Shown here: positions 51,609 through 60,144 of the stretch, piece by piece
Layout of the letters: each line of letters opens with the position of its first letter
Numbering within the stretch: the stretch's first letter is position 1
DNA from: Chitinophaga rupis
GTDB taxonomy: Bacteria; Bacteroidota; Bacteroidia; Chitinophagales; Chitinophagaceae
Reading direction: 5' to 3'
Assembly: GCF_900109685.1 (NCBI RefSeq)
Contig: NZ_FOBB01000004.1
Coordinates: 282,117-346,116 of the forward strand
DNA: 64,000 nt
The notes under the pieces: model-generated
The model's database searches: none
What the model saw: the letters and a program-made list of their open reading frames with translations, nothing else
What the model was told of the DNA's origin: nothing
Translations under genes and position numbers: made by a program

Positions 51609-54600
51609 CTAATGCTGCTCAACTAATGGCAGCTTTACAAAAAAGGTGGTACCCATATTGATGCGGGTTTCAAACCATATTTCCCCACGGGCCTGTTCTA
51701 CAATATTCTTACACATAGCCAGTCCCAGGCCGGTACCTGAGTTTTTCGTAGTGAAGTTGGGTACAAAAATGCGGGACTGTATTTCCGGGGAAATGCCTTC
51801 GCCATTATCCTGCACGCTTACAATTACCCACTGACGGTCGTCTGTGGCTTTCATATGCATTACTATATTACCGCTCCTGCTTTCGGGGATAGCCTGTATG
51901 GCGTTTTGCAGCAGGTTGGTGAACAGGCGGTTCATCTGTGTTTTATCTGCATACACATAATAAGGCTGCGTGGGCTCATCATAGTGGATCTCACAGCCGG
52001 GCTGCCCCTGGTACAGCGCATGCAGGGAGTGCAGCGTTTCATTGAGCAGCAATACCTCGTTAACGGCTTCGCCTATACGGGAAAACGCAGAGAAGTCGGA
52101 GGCAATGTTGGAGAGGTGCTCTATCTGCTCCACCAGCGTATGGGCTACATTATTGGTAAGCTCCTTTACATTAGGGCTATCATTTCCTACGGCCCGCTGT
52201 AAATACTGGATGCTCAGCTTCATGGGGGTAAGTGGGTTCTTGATCTCGTGGGCCACCTGCCGGGCCATTTCGCGCCAGGCCCCTTCCCTTTCGCTCTTGG
52301 CCAGCTTTACAGCGCTCACTTCCAGCTTGCGCACCATTTTATTGTATTCCTTTACCAAGGCGCCTATTTCATCGTCTTTCTCCCACTCTATCTCATCATT
52401 ACGCTGGCCCAGGTTCACATGGCGCAGCTTTTCCGTTACCAGTGAGAATGACTTGGTAATTGAATTGGTGATAAGCAGCGCCAGCATACCGGCTATTAAA
52501 AAGATGAATGCATTAAAATTGATCAGCGCTACCAGGAAGTTGGAGATCTGCTGGTTCAGCTCTGTTTGCGTGGCAAAATAAGGTACGTTGAGGTAGGCAA
52601 ACACCTCTCCTTCCGGGTTGCGCAGGGGCACATAACCGGAAAGATAGCGCATGCTGCCTATTTGTTCTTCCTGTATGAATTGTATACGGTTCAGGCGGAA
52701 CATATGGAAATAGGCTGCCGGGTGCATTTTGCGGGATAACAGGCCCTTCTCCGTCATTAAAGGCTGGGTGCTTACTTCCAGGTTGCCATCCCGGTCATAA
52801 ATGTTAATGTCCAGCGCGCGGTCTTCCGCAATATCACTAACAGATGATTGCAGGCCGGATTGGAATACCGGGTCGTACAGGTCCTCCAGCTCATCAAACA
52901 TACGCTGGGTGTAAAACTCCTTTTCCACATCATGGGCTACTTCGTTCATGGTTTTGCTAAGGCGCTCCCGGTTCTCTGTTTCCGAACGGTTAATGAAGAA
53001 CAGGATGGTAGTGCCCCCCAGAATGATGAATGCAAATACCACCACAAAGATCACCGTGCCATGCACCTTGCGGCGGATGCTTACATCCACCAGCGCCCTT
53101 AGCTGCCCTATGCGCATCCGCGCTTTTACCAGCAGATCCAGCAGCCTGTAAATAACAATAATGAGCAGGAACAGGCAGAACATGTAGGCAAACAGCGTTA
53201 TGAACTCAATAAAGCTGCGGCTTTCCTTTACCACCATCACCACCTTATCCCGCGAGGCTTTGTAAATGAGTACAGAATGGCCGTTCACTGTTTTCTCCGA
53301 TACATCTGTTAAGGGTATATCGCTGTTATACAGCTTTATGGGAAAAGGGAAATCGTTGTTATTGCTTACCAGGATGTTCTTATCATAAATAGCGTAGGAA
53401 TAGGCAGCGGCTGATTCTTTCTCCGGATCGCTCAGCTCCCCGTCTACCAGCAGCTCAGGATACAGCTTTTGCGGGTTTACCACAGCGGGTGTAAGCTCGT
53501 ACACCATAGAGCCAATGATCACACTATCCCGGTAGAATACCTGTTTGCCAATATAGCTGTAATCATTAAAGCTGCGCTCATTATAATACAGGTCATTATC
53601 ATTGCCTACCTGGTCTGACTGCTGCAGGATGCGCGGGTTCAGCGAATACAGGCTGGCGGTATCGGAAGGATAGATGGGATAGCCGTTTTCATCAAAGAAG
53701 TAAAAAGTAAGATTAAAACGGCTCAGATAACCTTTGAAATACTTCTGCTTCAGCTCATTTTCCAGCATTTCCCGTGGCAGCTGGCTGGAGCTGCGGCGGT
53801 CCTGGAAGAACAGCTGCATCAGCTCATCATCGCCGGCATTGCGGTTCACATCATTCAGCAGCATTTCCAGGTAAGGATCGCGCTGTTTGGAAAGGTTAAT
53901 GGCCAGGCGTTCCCGCTGGCTTAATTCCTTTTTGTTATTGTAATATACCAGTACAGCGGAGGTAGTAACGGTAAGCAGCACCAGCCAGAATACGAATGCT
54001 ACGGTTGCCAGGCTGTTCTGAAAACGGGAAGAGAACATGTCCAGCAGCATTACATAGAACAGCAGCCATAGCACCATTACCGTGAAGTACGGTATCTCCG
54101 GATTATGAATGCGGAACAGCAGCCACAAAATGCCTACTGCGCCTAAGAATATGTATTTAGTGCGGTGCCGCGACTGTGTAAGCTCATTCAGCAAAAAGTT
54201 AATGATCTGCGAAAAGAATAAAAAGCTAAAGGCTATAAAACCCAGTATGATGAAGCCTATAAGGCTGTATTCATTGAGGCTGAAAGGGTTGGTTACGTCA
54301 AAGGAGATCTTGGAATCTATTACCAGGCTTTGGATCAGCTCTGACAGGAACTGCCCTACAATGAACATTACCAGGCTGGCCAGGGCAATCACTAACCACG
54401 ACTGCCATTTGTACCTGAGCGCCGGCGCGTTAATGGTTTTTACGTGCTCCCGGAAGAACAGCAGCATCCAGAAAGTGAGCAATACGTTCAGCAACAGATC
54501 GCCCAGGGAATGGAAGATCTCATCCTTGGCGTATATATAGGGCATGAAGATATTGAGGGCCCGCAGGTTGAACGGGAAGGGATATACGTAGCTAAGTACC

Positions 54601-55385
54601 CGCAGCGTGCCTACCATGAACAGCAGGTACAGAAATCCCATGAGGGGGTTCTTTTGCCGGGCCAGCAGCGTGGCAAAAAGGTTCAGGAATATAAGCACGC
54701 AAATACAGCCCAGCACCCGCAGTATAACGCTGAGCAGGTTGGGCGGGCTTGCATCCAGCGCAGGATCGTAGTACAGGTAAAATAAAATGATGTTCCTGTT
54801 ATTGAGCACCGGTATGCCGGGCGGGCGCATTTGTATGCTGTATTCCTTGCCCAGGGCCGGCTTATCAAAAAAGTGATCTACCAGGTAGTCATTACTGATG
54901 CTGTATTCCATGGCTACCGGCAGCAGCCCTACCAGGTAGCGGCTATGCCCGGGTGTGCCGGGTAATTTGCGGCACAACACTTCGTAATAACCGTTCTTGA
55001 GCTTTGCAAAACCGGAGCCTTGTTTCAAAGGCTGCAGGTCATCCGGCTGCACCAGGTTGGTGCTCCAGAACAGCAGCCAGCGGCCGGTGGCCGTACTGTC
55101 GTATGCATATACGTAATAATCGCGGTTGTGCAGCGCTTTCAGCTCCTGTTCATTATAATTACGCTGAAAGAGGTGCCTCATGGTGAGCGTATCGGCTGCC
55201 AGCTGCTCAAAGGAAAGCTCCCGGTTATGCAGGCTTCTTTCCAGGCTGCGCTTTACTCCCTGCGGGGATGAATAGTACGACCAGTAATTGCTGAACAAAA
55301 AAGCAAAGGTGAATAACCATGCGGCTATGATCAGCAGGTAACCATGCCGCAGGAAAAAAAGGCGTATTTCTTTAATGTCTAACAA
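51609..55385 (-). CDS. Large NtrY-like membrane sensor histidine kinase
   Basis: The 1258-residue protein has several N-terminal membrane spans (near 15-35, then a cluster between about 215 and 480). A large periplasmic-type sensor region and a further span (about 720-745) follow, then a second sensor segment and a HAMP domain (about 965-1020). HisKA has His1046 in AWREMARQVAHEIKNPLTPM, as in NtrY. The ATPase domain has LLQNAIQAIP, DNGEGISP and GTGLGLAMCKN. It autophosphorylates in response to an envelope signal. No response regulator is adjacent in the window, so the partner is unknown. Confidence 0.92.
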   Translation of the reverse strand: MLDIKEIRLFFLRHGYLLIIAAWLFTFAFLFSNYWSYYSSPQGVKRSLERSLHNRELSFEQLAADTLTMRHLFQRNYNEQELKALHNRDYYVYAYDSTATGRWLLFWSTNLVQPDDLQPLKQGSGFAKLKNGYYEVLCRKLPGTPGHSRYLVGLLPVAMEYSISNDYLVDHFFDKPALGKEYSIQMRPPGIPVLNNRNIILFYLYYDPALDASPPNLLSVILRVLGCICVLIFLNLFATLLARQKNPLMGFLYLLFMVGTLRVLSYVYPFPFNLRALNIFMPYIYAKDEIFHSLGDLLLNVLLTFWMLLFFREHVKTINAPALRYKWQSWLVIALASLVMFIVGQFLSELIQSLVIDSKISFDVTNPFSLNEYSLIGFIILGFIAFSFLFFSQIINFLLNELTQSRHRTKYIFLGAVGILWLLFRIHNPEIPYFTVMVLWLLFYVMLLDMFSSRFQNSLATVAFVFWLVLLTVTTSAVLVYYNNKKELSQRERLAINLSKQRDPYLEMLLNDVNRNAGDDELMQLFFQDRRSSSQLPREMLENELKQKYFKGYLSRFNLTFYFFDENGYPIYPSDTASLYSLNPRILQQSDQVGNDNDLYYNERSFNDYSYIGKQVFYRDSVIIGSMVYELTPAVVNPQKLYPELLVDGELSDPEKESAAAYSYAIYDKNILVSNNNDFPFPIKLYNSDIPLTDVSEKTVNGHSVLIYKASRDKVVMVVKESRSFIEFITLFAYMFCLFLLIIVIYRLLDLLVKARMRIGQLRALVDVSIRRKVHGTVIFVVVFAFIILGGTTILFFINRSETENRERLSKTMNEVAHDVEKEFYTQRMFDELEDLYDPVFQSGLQSSVSDIAEDRALDINIYDRDGNLEVSTQPLMTEKGLLSRKMHPAAYFHMFRLNRIQFIQEEQIGSMRYLSGYVPLRNPEGEVFAYLNVPYFATQTELNQQISNFLVALINFNAFIFLIAGMLALLITNSITKSFSLVTEKLRHVNLGQRNDEIEWEKDDEIGALVKEYNKMVRKLEVSAVKLAKSEREGAWREMARQVAHEIKNPLTPMKLSIQYLQRAVGNDSPNVKELTNNVAHTLVEQIEHLSNIASDFSAFSRIGEAVNEVLLLNETLHSLHALYQGQPGCEIHYDEPTQPYYVYADKTQMNRLFTNLLQNAIQAIPESRSGNIVMHMKATDDRQWVIVSVQDNGEGISPEIQSRIFVPNFTTKNSGTGLGLAMCKNIVEQARGEIWFETRINMGTTFFVKLPLVEQH

Positions 55386-55397
55386 AGGCTGTAGTTA

Positions 55398-55536
55398 TGT
55401 GCTGATATGATAATGTGCCGGGTAAATGTGCCAACATGCGGGTATTATTTGTGCCGGTTATTGCCTATTGTCCCGTTCATAACAGCCTGCAATATACGGC
55501 AGCACCTTAGCACATCGGCATATTAGCACATCAACA
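55398..55536. repeat. Word-repeat island, ATGTGC family, with inverted arms
   Basis: The left arm (55398-55456) carries ATGTGCTGAT, AATGTGCC (twice) and TTTGTGCCGG. The right arm (55501-55536) carries the reverse words (AGCACC, AGCACATCGGCAT, AGCACATCAACAT). It spans the whole gap between the start of the sensor kinase gene and the stop codon of mazG. Confidence 0.82.
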
Positions 55537-56307
55537 TTATTCCGTTTTTTTAATATCGTTCCATAGCCCGTCCATTTCAGTGAGGGTCATATCAGAGAGC
55601 TGGCGCCCCTGTTCTGCGGCCAGGGTTTCCATTTGCTGAAAGCGGCGTATGAACTTTTTATTGGTGCGCTCCAGCGCATTTTCTGCATCTATTTTCAAAA
55701 AGCGGGAGTAGTTGACCAGGGAAAACAGCAGATCGCCAAATTCATCTTCCACCTCCTGCTGGTTGCCGGTTTGCAGGGCTTCCTGCAGCTCCTGCAGCTC
55801 TTCCTGCACTTTATCCATTACCTGTTGGGTATTATCCCATTCAAAGCCTACCTGTTTGGCTTTTTCCTGCAGGCGCATGGCTTTTACCAGGGCCGGCAGG
55901 GATACGGGTACGCCGCTGAGGGTAGATTTTTTTCCTTCTTTCAGCTTCAGCTTTTCCCAGTTCTGCTTTACCTGCTCTTCATTTTCCACCTGCACATCGC
56001 CATAAATATGCGGGTGCCGGTGAATGAGCTTGTTGCAGATACCGGTAATAACATCGTCTATGGTGAACTGTTGCTGCTCTGTTCCTATTTTAGCATAGAA
56101 CACAATGTGCAGGAGGAGGTCGCCCAGCTCCTCTTTTATTGATTGCCAGTCGTTTTCAGTGATGGCATCGGCCAGCTCGTACATTTCTTCAATGGTAAGC
56201 TGCCGGAGTGATTGCAGGGTTTGTTTCCGGTCCCAGGGGCATTTTTCCCGGAGATCGTCCATAATGTTGAGCAGCTGCTGAAAGGAGGCGGTTTTTAGCA
56301 TTTCCAT
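55537..56307 (-). CDS. mazG: Nucleoside triphosphate pyrophosphohydrolase MazG
   Basis: From the ATG at 56307 the protein has 256 residues. It contains two MazG helical domains with metal-binding ExxE motifs: CPWDRKQTLQSL, then EEMYELADAI and KEELGDLLLHIVFYA in the first; EELQELQEAL and EDEFGDLLFSLVNY in the second. It hydrolyses NTPs to NMPs and pyrophosphate in the cytoplasm, cleaning the nucleotide pool and, in some bacteria, modulating ppGpp. A frame starting at 56334 adds nine residues of unlikely composition. The start region borders a repeat island. Confidence 0.96.
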   Translation of the reverse strand: MEMLKTASFQQLLNIMDDLREKCPWDRKQTLQSLRQLTIEEMYELADAITENDWQSIKEELGDLLLHIVFYAKIGTEQQQFTIDDVITGICNKLIHRHPHIYGDVQVENEEQVKQNWEKLKLKEGKKSTLSGVPVSLPALVKAMRLQEKAKQVGFEWDNTQQVMDKVQEELQELQEALQTGNQQEVEDEFGDLLFSLVNYSRFLKIDAENALERTNKKFIRRFQQMETLAAEQGRQLSDMTLTEMDGLWNDIKKTE

Positions 56308-56355
56308 TGGATAAAAATAGTAAAAATAGTCCACGGACTACAGGCGGTGCGGGGA

Positions 56356-56540
56356 GTCCATGGTCCATAGTCGATGGTCCATGGCCGTGTGCGCAGGGGA
56401 AGCGCTGAGAGGTGGGGTCGATGGTTGATAGCCTGGTGGTGGGGTGAGGAGTCCATGGTTATGGTTGATGGCCGGGTGCGTGGGGGAAAGATGGTGAAAG
56501 ATGATGGCGGGTCCATGGTTGATGGCATAGTGTGTGCGGG
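56356..56540. repeat. Word-repeat island, CCATGGTC family, left arm with four decaying units
   Basis: A near-complete 38-base unit at 56356-56393 matches the units at 41535-41572 and 41578-41615. Three degenerate units follow at 56416-56444, 56450-56484 and 56510-56540, each holding a GATGG core and ending in or near GGTGCG. Open frames on both strands here (for example MDHRLWTMD) are by-products of the repeats. Confidence 0.88.
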
Positions 56541-56760
56541 AAGTGAGGGAGGAAGGTGGTTGGGTGTAACTGGTTGGCAGTGAGGCGGTGTTTATTTGCA
56601 TTGAGAGTTGGGTGTTGGGCAGATGTGCCGGAATACAGGCAGCGCCAGCGGTTGTGGGCGGGCTAAACGGCATTTAAAAGATCATTATTTAACATACCGA
56701 GGGTTAGCAGCTATACGTTATAAGACCGGGATACTCATGAATTGTTACCACCGCGGACCT
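56541..56760. other. Spacer between the arms of the repeat island
   Basis: About 220 bases with no recognisable gene or repeat word. No clear secondary structure was noticed. Confidence 0.4.
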
Positions 56761-56903
56761 GTAGTAGACCATCGACTGGGGGGTAGTCTGCGAACTTTGA
56801 GCTGTGGGAATGTGGACCCATCGATACACGAACCACCGCCTCCGCGCACTCTGCTATGGACTATCGACCATGGACCGTGGACACAGGCGCCTCCGGCGCC
56901 TGT
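56761..56903. repeat. Word-repeat island, CCATGGTC family, right arm in inverted orientation
   Basis: An inverted 38-base unit at 56845-56882 is the reverse complement of the unit at 56356-56393 with a handful of changes, including the GTGCG end. Shorter inverted words lie at 56764-56777 (GTAGACCATCGACT) and near 56812. A 9-bp GC hairpin (56883-56903, ACAGGCGCC with GGCGCCTGT) abuts the inner end of the inverted unit. Confidence 0.85.
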
Positions 56904-56915
56904 TAACAACTTTCG

Positions 56916-56946
56916 ATTGCCGGAAAAGCCAATTTAGTTACATTTG
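56916..56946 (+). promoter_or_regulatory. Probable promoter of tex
   Basis: ATTG at 56916-56919 and TACATTTG at 56939-56946 fit the Bacteroidota -33 (TTTG) and -7 (TAnnTTTG) elements with a 19-base spacer. The start codon is at 57000. Confidence 0.65.
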
Positions 56947-56999
56947 CGACCGGTTTTTACAAAAGCCTTACTTTTTAATTATTCTTTATTAGTTAATTC

Positions 57000-59273
57000 A
57001 TGAATACCAAACACATCGCACTCATTTCAGCGGAATTAGGTATTGCTGCCAGGCAGGCAGAAAATACCATGAACTTGTTGGCAGAAGGCGCTACGGTACC
57101 TTTTATCAGCCGCTACCGGAAAGAGGTAACCGGCAGCCTGGATGAAGTGCAGATCGCCCGTATTGAAGATCTGAAAAAACGCTACCAGGAAGTGGATGAA
57201 CGCCGTGAGTTTATCATTAAAACCATCACGGAGCAGGAAAAAATGACCCCGGAGCTGCTGGGCAAGCTGGAAGCTAGCTGGAACCTTACGGAACTGGAGG
57301 ACATGTACCTGCCTTACAAGCCCAAACGTAAAACCCGCGCTACCACGGCCATTGAAAAAGGACTGGAGCCGCTGGCCAAAATTATCTTTGAGCAGGAAGA
57401 TATTGCGCTGGATACCCTGGCCGCCCAATATGTAAATGATAAAGTTGCTTCTGCAGACGAAGCCCTGAAAGGCGCCCGCGATATTATTGCCGAATGGATC
57501 AATGAGAACGCAGAGCTGCGTGATAAGCTGCGTAAGCTGTTTACCCACACGGCGGTGCTTACCTCCAAAGTAATAGAAGGTAAAGAAGAAGAAGGACAGA
57601 AATACAAAGACTACTTTGATTTCCAGGAAGAGCTGCCCGCCATCCCCTCCCACCGTGTGCTGGCTATCCTGCGCGGGGAAACAGAAGGTTTCCTGTACGC
57701 TACCGTAATGCCGGTGGAAGATGAAGCCCTGGAGATCATCCAGAAACAATTTGTGAAAGGCAGCGCTGCGGCCCGGGAACAAATGAACAAAGCTATAACG
57801 GACGCGTATAAACGCCTGCTGCGCCCCTCGCTGGAAAACGAGTTCCGCGCACTGGCCAAAGAAAAAGCTGATACCGAAGCTATTGACGTATTTGCTGAAA
57901 ACCTGCGCCAGCTGCTGCTGGCAGCCCCGCTGGGCCCCAAAGGCGTAATAGCCATTGACCCCGGTTACCGTACCGGCTGTAAAGTAGTAGTGCTGGATGA
58001 GCAGGGCAATATGCAGGATAATGATGTAATATATCCCCTGGAAAAGAACTACAAACGCGATGAGGCAGAAGCCCTGCTGAAAAAATGGGCCAAACAATAT
58101 AACACCCTGGCCATTGCCGTAGGTAATGGTACTGCCGGCCGTGAAACAGAAGAGTTTGTGAAGAAGATAGACTTTGGCACCAAGATCAATGTATTTATGG
58201 TGAACGAAAGCGGCGCTTCCGTATACTCCGCTTCTGAAGTGGCCCGTGAGGAATTCCCGGACCATGATGTTACCGTACGTGGCGCAGTATCCATCGGCCG
58301 CAGGCTCATAGACCCGCTGGCAGAGCTGGTGAAAATAGATCCCAAATCAATTGGTGTGGGACAGTACCAGCACGATGTGAACCAGTCGCACCTGAAACAA
58401 AGCCTGGACCGCGTGGTGGTAAGCTGCGTGAACAATGTGGGCGTGAACCTGAACACCGCTTCCAAACACCTGCTGGCCTATATCTCCGGCCTGGGCCCTT
58501 CCCTGGCGGAAAACATTGTGAAGTACCGTAAAGAGAACGGCGCTTTCAAGAGCCGCGCATCACTCAAGAAAGTACCCCGCCTGGGCGAAAAAGCTTTTGA
58601 ACAGTGCGCGGGCTTCCTACGCATTGAAAACGGCGACAACCCGCTGGATAACTCTGCCGTGCACCCGGAACGTTATGGCCTGATAGAAGCCATGGCCGCC
58701 AAACAACAGTGCACCGTGCAGGAGCTGATGGCCAAGGAAGAACTGCGTAAAAAGATAAACCCGAAAGAATATGTGAGCGAAGAAGTAGGCTTATTGACGC
58801 TAGAAGACATTCTGAAAGAACTGGATAAACCCAGCCGCGACCCGCGCGATGAAATAGCCATCTTTGAATATGCAGAAGGCATCCATAAGATAGAAGATGT
58901 AAAACCCGGTATGACGCTGCCCGGCGTAGTAACCAATATCACCGCCTTTGGCGCCTTCGTAGATATTGGCGTTAAGCAGGATGGGCTGGTGCACATTTCC
59001 CACCTTTCCAACAAATTTGTGGGCAACCCTAACGAGGTGGTGAAGCTGAATCAGAAAGTAACGGTAACGGTGCTGGAGGTAGATGCCTCCCGCAAACGCA
59101 TTTCCTTATCTATGAAAGATAATGAAGTGCCGGCGGCGGGTGGTGGCAGCAGCGGTGCACCGCGGAAGGAACGTAAGGATAACGGCAACAAGCCTGCTGG
59201 TAAGCAGGCGGCAGCAGCGCCGCTGAATGATTTTCAGGCTAAATTACAGGAGCTAAAGAAAAAATTTAATTAA
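57000..59273 (+). CDS. tex: Tex-family RNA-binding transcription accessory protein
   Basis: The 757-residue protein has the Tex layout: an N-terminal helical region with ATVPFISRYRKEVTGSLDE, a YqgF/RNase-H-like domain (from about 315, with VIAIDPGYRTGCKV), a helix-hairpin-helix region (about 490-570, with GLGPSLAENIVKYRKENG) and an S1 domain (about 636-710, with GVVTNITAFGAFVDIG). A short basic Gly/Lys/Ala-rich tail ends the protein. Tex binds nucleic acids and helps transcription under some conditions. It is a single gene with a good promoter and downstream hairpins. Confidence 0.97.
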   Translation: MNTKHIALISAELGIAARQAENTMNLLAEGATVPFISRYRKEVTGSLDEVQIARIEDLKKRYQEVDERREFIIKTITEQEKMTPELLGKLEASWNLTELEDMYLPYKPKRKTRATTAIEKGLEPLAKIIFEQEDIALDTLAAQYVNDKVASADEALKGARDIIAEWINENAELRDKLRKLFTHTAVLTSKVIEGKEEEGQKYKDYFDFQEELPAIPSHRVLAILRGETEGFLYATVMPVEDEALEIIQKQFVKGSAAAREQMNKAITDAYKRLLRPSLENEFRALAKEKADTEAIDVFAENLRQLLLAAPLGPKGVIAIDPGYRTGCKVVVLDEQGNMQDNDVIYPLEKNYKRDEAEALLKKWAKQYNTLAIAVGNGTAGRETEEFVKKIDFGTKINVFMVNESGASVYSASEVAREEFPDHDVTVRGAVSIGRRLIDPLAELVKIDPKSIGVGQYQHDVNQSHLKQSLDRVVVSCVNNVGVNLNTASKHLLAYISGLGPSLAENIVKYRKENGAFKSRASLKKVPRLGEKAFEQCAGFLRIENGDNPLDNSAVHPERYGLIEAMAAKQQCTVQELMAKEELRKKINPKEYVSEEVGLLTLEDILKELDKPSRDPRDEIAIFEYAEGIHKIEDVKPGMTLPGVVTNITAFGAFVDIGVKQDGLVHISHLSNKFVGNPNEVVKLNQKVTVTVLEVDASRKRISLSMKDNEVPAAGGGSSGAPRKERKDNGNKPAGKQAAAAPLNDFQAKLQELKKKFN

Positions 59274-59290
59274 GTTTCTTTTTTCTTGTT

Positions 59291-59353
59291 CCTTTTTGCT
59301 TCCCCAAAAAGGAACCAAAAAGGGGACCGCAACCGGTTACCGCCCGGTTGCGG
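59291..59353. repeat. Two nested hairpin elements after tex
   Basis: CCTTTTTG (59291-59298) pairs with CAAAAAGG (59305-59312). CCGCAACCGG (59327-59336) pairs with CCGGTTGCGG (59344-59353). I recall similar CTTTTTGCTTCCCCAAAAAG blocks in other Bacteroidota intergenic regions, which would make this a dispersed element; that recollection is not proof. The first hairpin may also help terminate tex. Confidence 0.6.
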
Positions 59354-59405
59354 GGTGGTACCTTGATTGAGCTTTTTTGCTACTGTGGTGCCGGGCTTTG
59401 GGGCC

Positions 59406-59440
59406 TTGATGATTGATGATTGATGATTGATGATTGATGA
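59406..59440. repeat. Five tandem copies of the 7-bp word TTGATGA
   Basis: Five exact TTGATGA units, followed by two TATTGGAGA words (59441-59458). It lies in the gap between the convergent tex and cheB-like genes. Confidence 0.95.
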
Positions 59441-59474
59441 TATTGGAGATATTGGAGAATAGAATTTAAAATGT

Positions 59475-59512
59475 AAAAGGGAATGCAGCAATCATGTACT
59501 GCATTCCCTTTT
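59475..59512. terminator. Bidirectional-looking terminator between tex and cheB
   Basis: A perfect 14-bp stem with flanking A and T runs (AAAAGGGAATGCAG at 59475-59488 with its complement at 59499-59512). It nearly matches the hairpin at 33951-33991. It can serve both convergent genes. A GATTTTAGATTT word follows at 59521-59532. Confidence 0.88.
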
Positions 59513-59562
59513 GCATTTAAGATTTTAGATTTGGTATCTTATTTTAATTTTATTTGGTATTC

Positions 59563-60144
59563 TTATTTCAGGAGGGTTTTTAGGAATATGCCAATGTCTT
59601 CGCCTTCGAGGATTACGCTTACTTTGGTTAGGTTAATGGCTTGCTGGGGCATGTAGCCTACTTCTGCGGTGGCAGGTTGTTGTGCAATGGTGAAGCCTCC
59701 GGCATCGGCAATGTTCTTGAGGCCTACAGCGCCATCGGCGTTTGCGCCGGATAATAATACGCCTACTAACGCGGGACCATATACGAGAGCGGCCGATTCG
59801 AAAGTTACATCGATACTGGGGCGGCTATAGTGCACTTTTTCAGAGGCATCCAGTGAAAAAGTATATTCGTTTTCCAGTAGTAAATGATAGTCCGGCGGGG
59901 CAATGTAAATGGTGCCTGGTAAAATGAGCTCCTTATCCTCTACTTCCTTTACTACCAGCTTTGTTTGGGAGGAAAGCAGATCTGTCAGAATGGAATCGCC
60001 GCTTTTGCCGCGGTGCACTACCACTACAAATGCAACATCTACTGCTTCCTGCACGGCAGCAACGATCTTCAGGATGCTATCCAGGCTGCCGGCCGAGCCG
60101 CCGATCACCACCATCCGGTATTTACTTACATCACCTTCCGCCAT
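59563..60144 (-). CDS. cheB: CheB-type protein-glutamate methylesterase without receiver domain
   Basis: The 193-residue protein consists of the CheB catalytic domain only. The triad is visible: Ser17 in IGGSAGS, His44 in VVVHRG and Asp136 in LLSGANADG. Classic CheB removes methyl groups from chemoreceptors and carries its own receiver; that receiver is missing here, but a separate receiver gene lies two genes upstream in the operon. It overlaps the cheR gene by 19 bases. No chemoreceptor is visible in the window, so its target is unknown. Confidence 0.93.
   Translation of the reverse strand: MAEGDVSKYRMVVIGGSAGSLDSILKIVAAVQEAVDVAFVVVVHRGKSGDSILTDLLSSQTKLVVKEVEDKELILPGTIYIAPPDYHLLLENEYTFSLDASEKVHYSRPSIDVTFESAALVYGPALVGVLLSGANADGAVGLKNIADAGGFTIAQQPATAEVGYMPQQAINLTKVSVILEGEDIGIFLKTLLK

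Noticed and set aside
56295..56937. Several open frames on both strands in the mazG-tex gap
   Set aside because: They consist of repeat-derived words and have no start context or family similarity.
57036..58265. Long antisense open frame (409 codons) opposite tex
   Set aside because: Tex is certain by family motifs over the same span. The antisense product is Phe- and Gln-rich with no family character, as expected for a shadow of a GC-biased gene.
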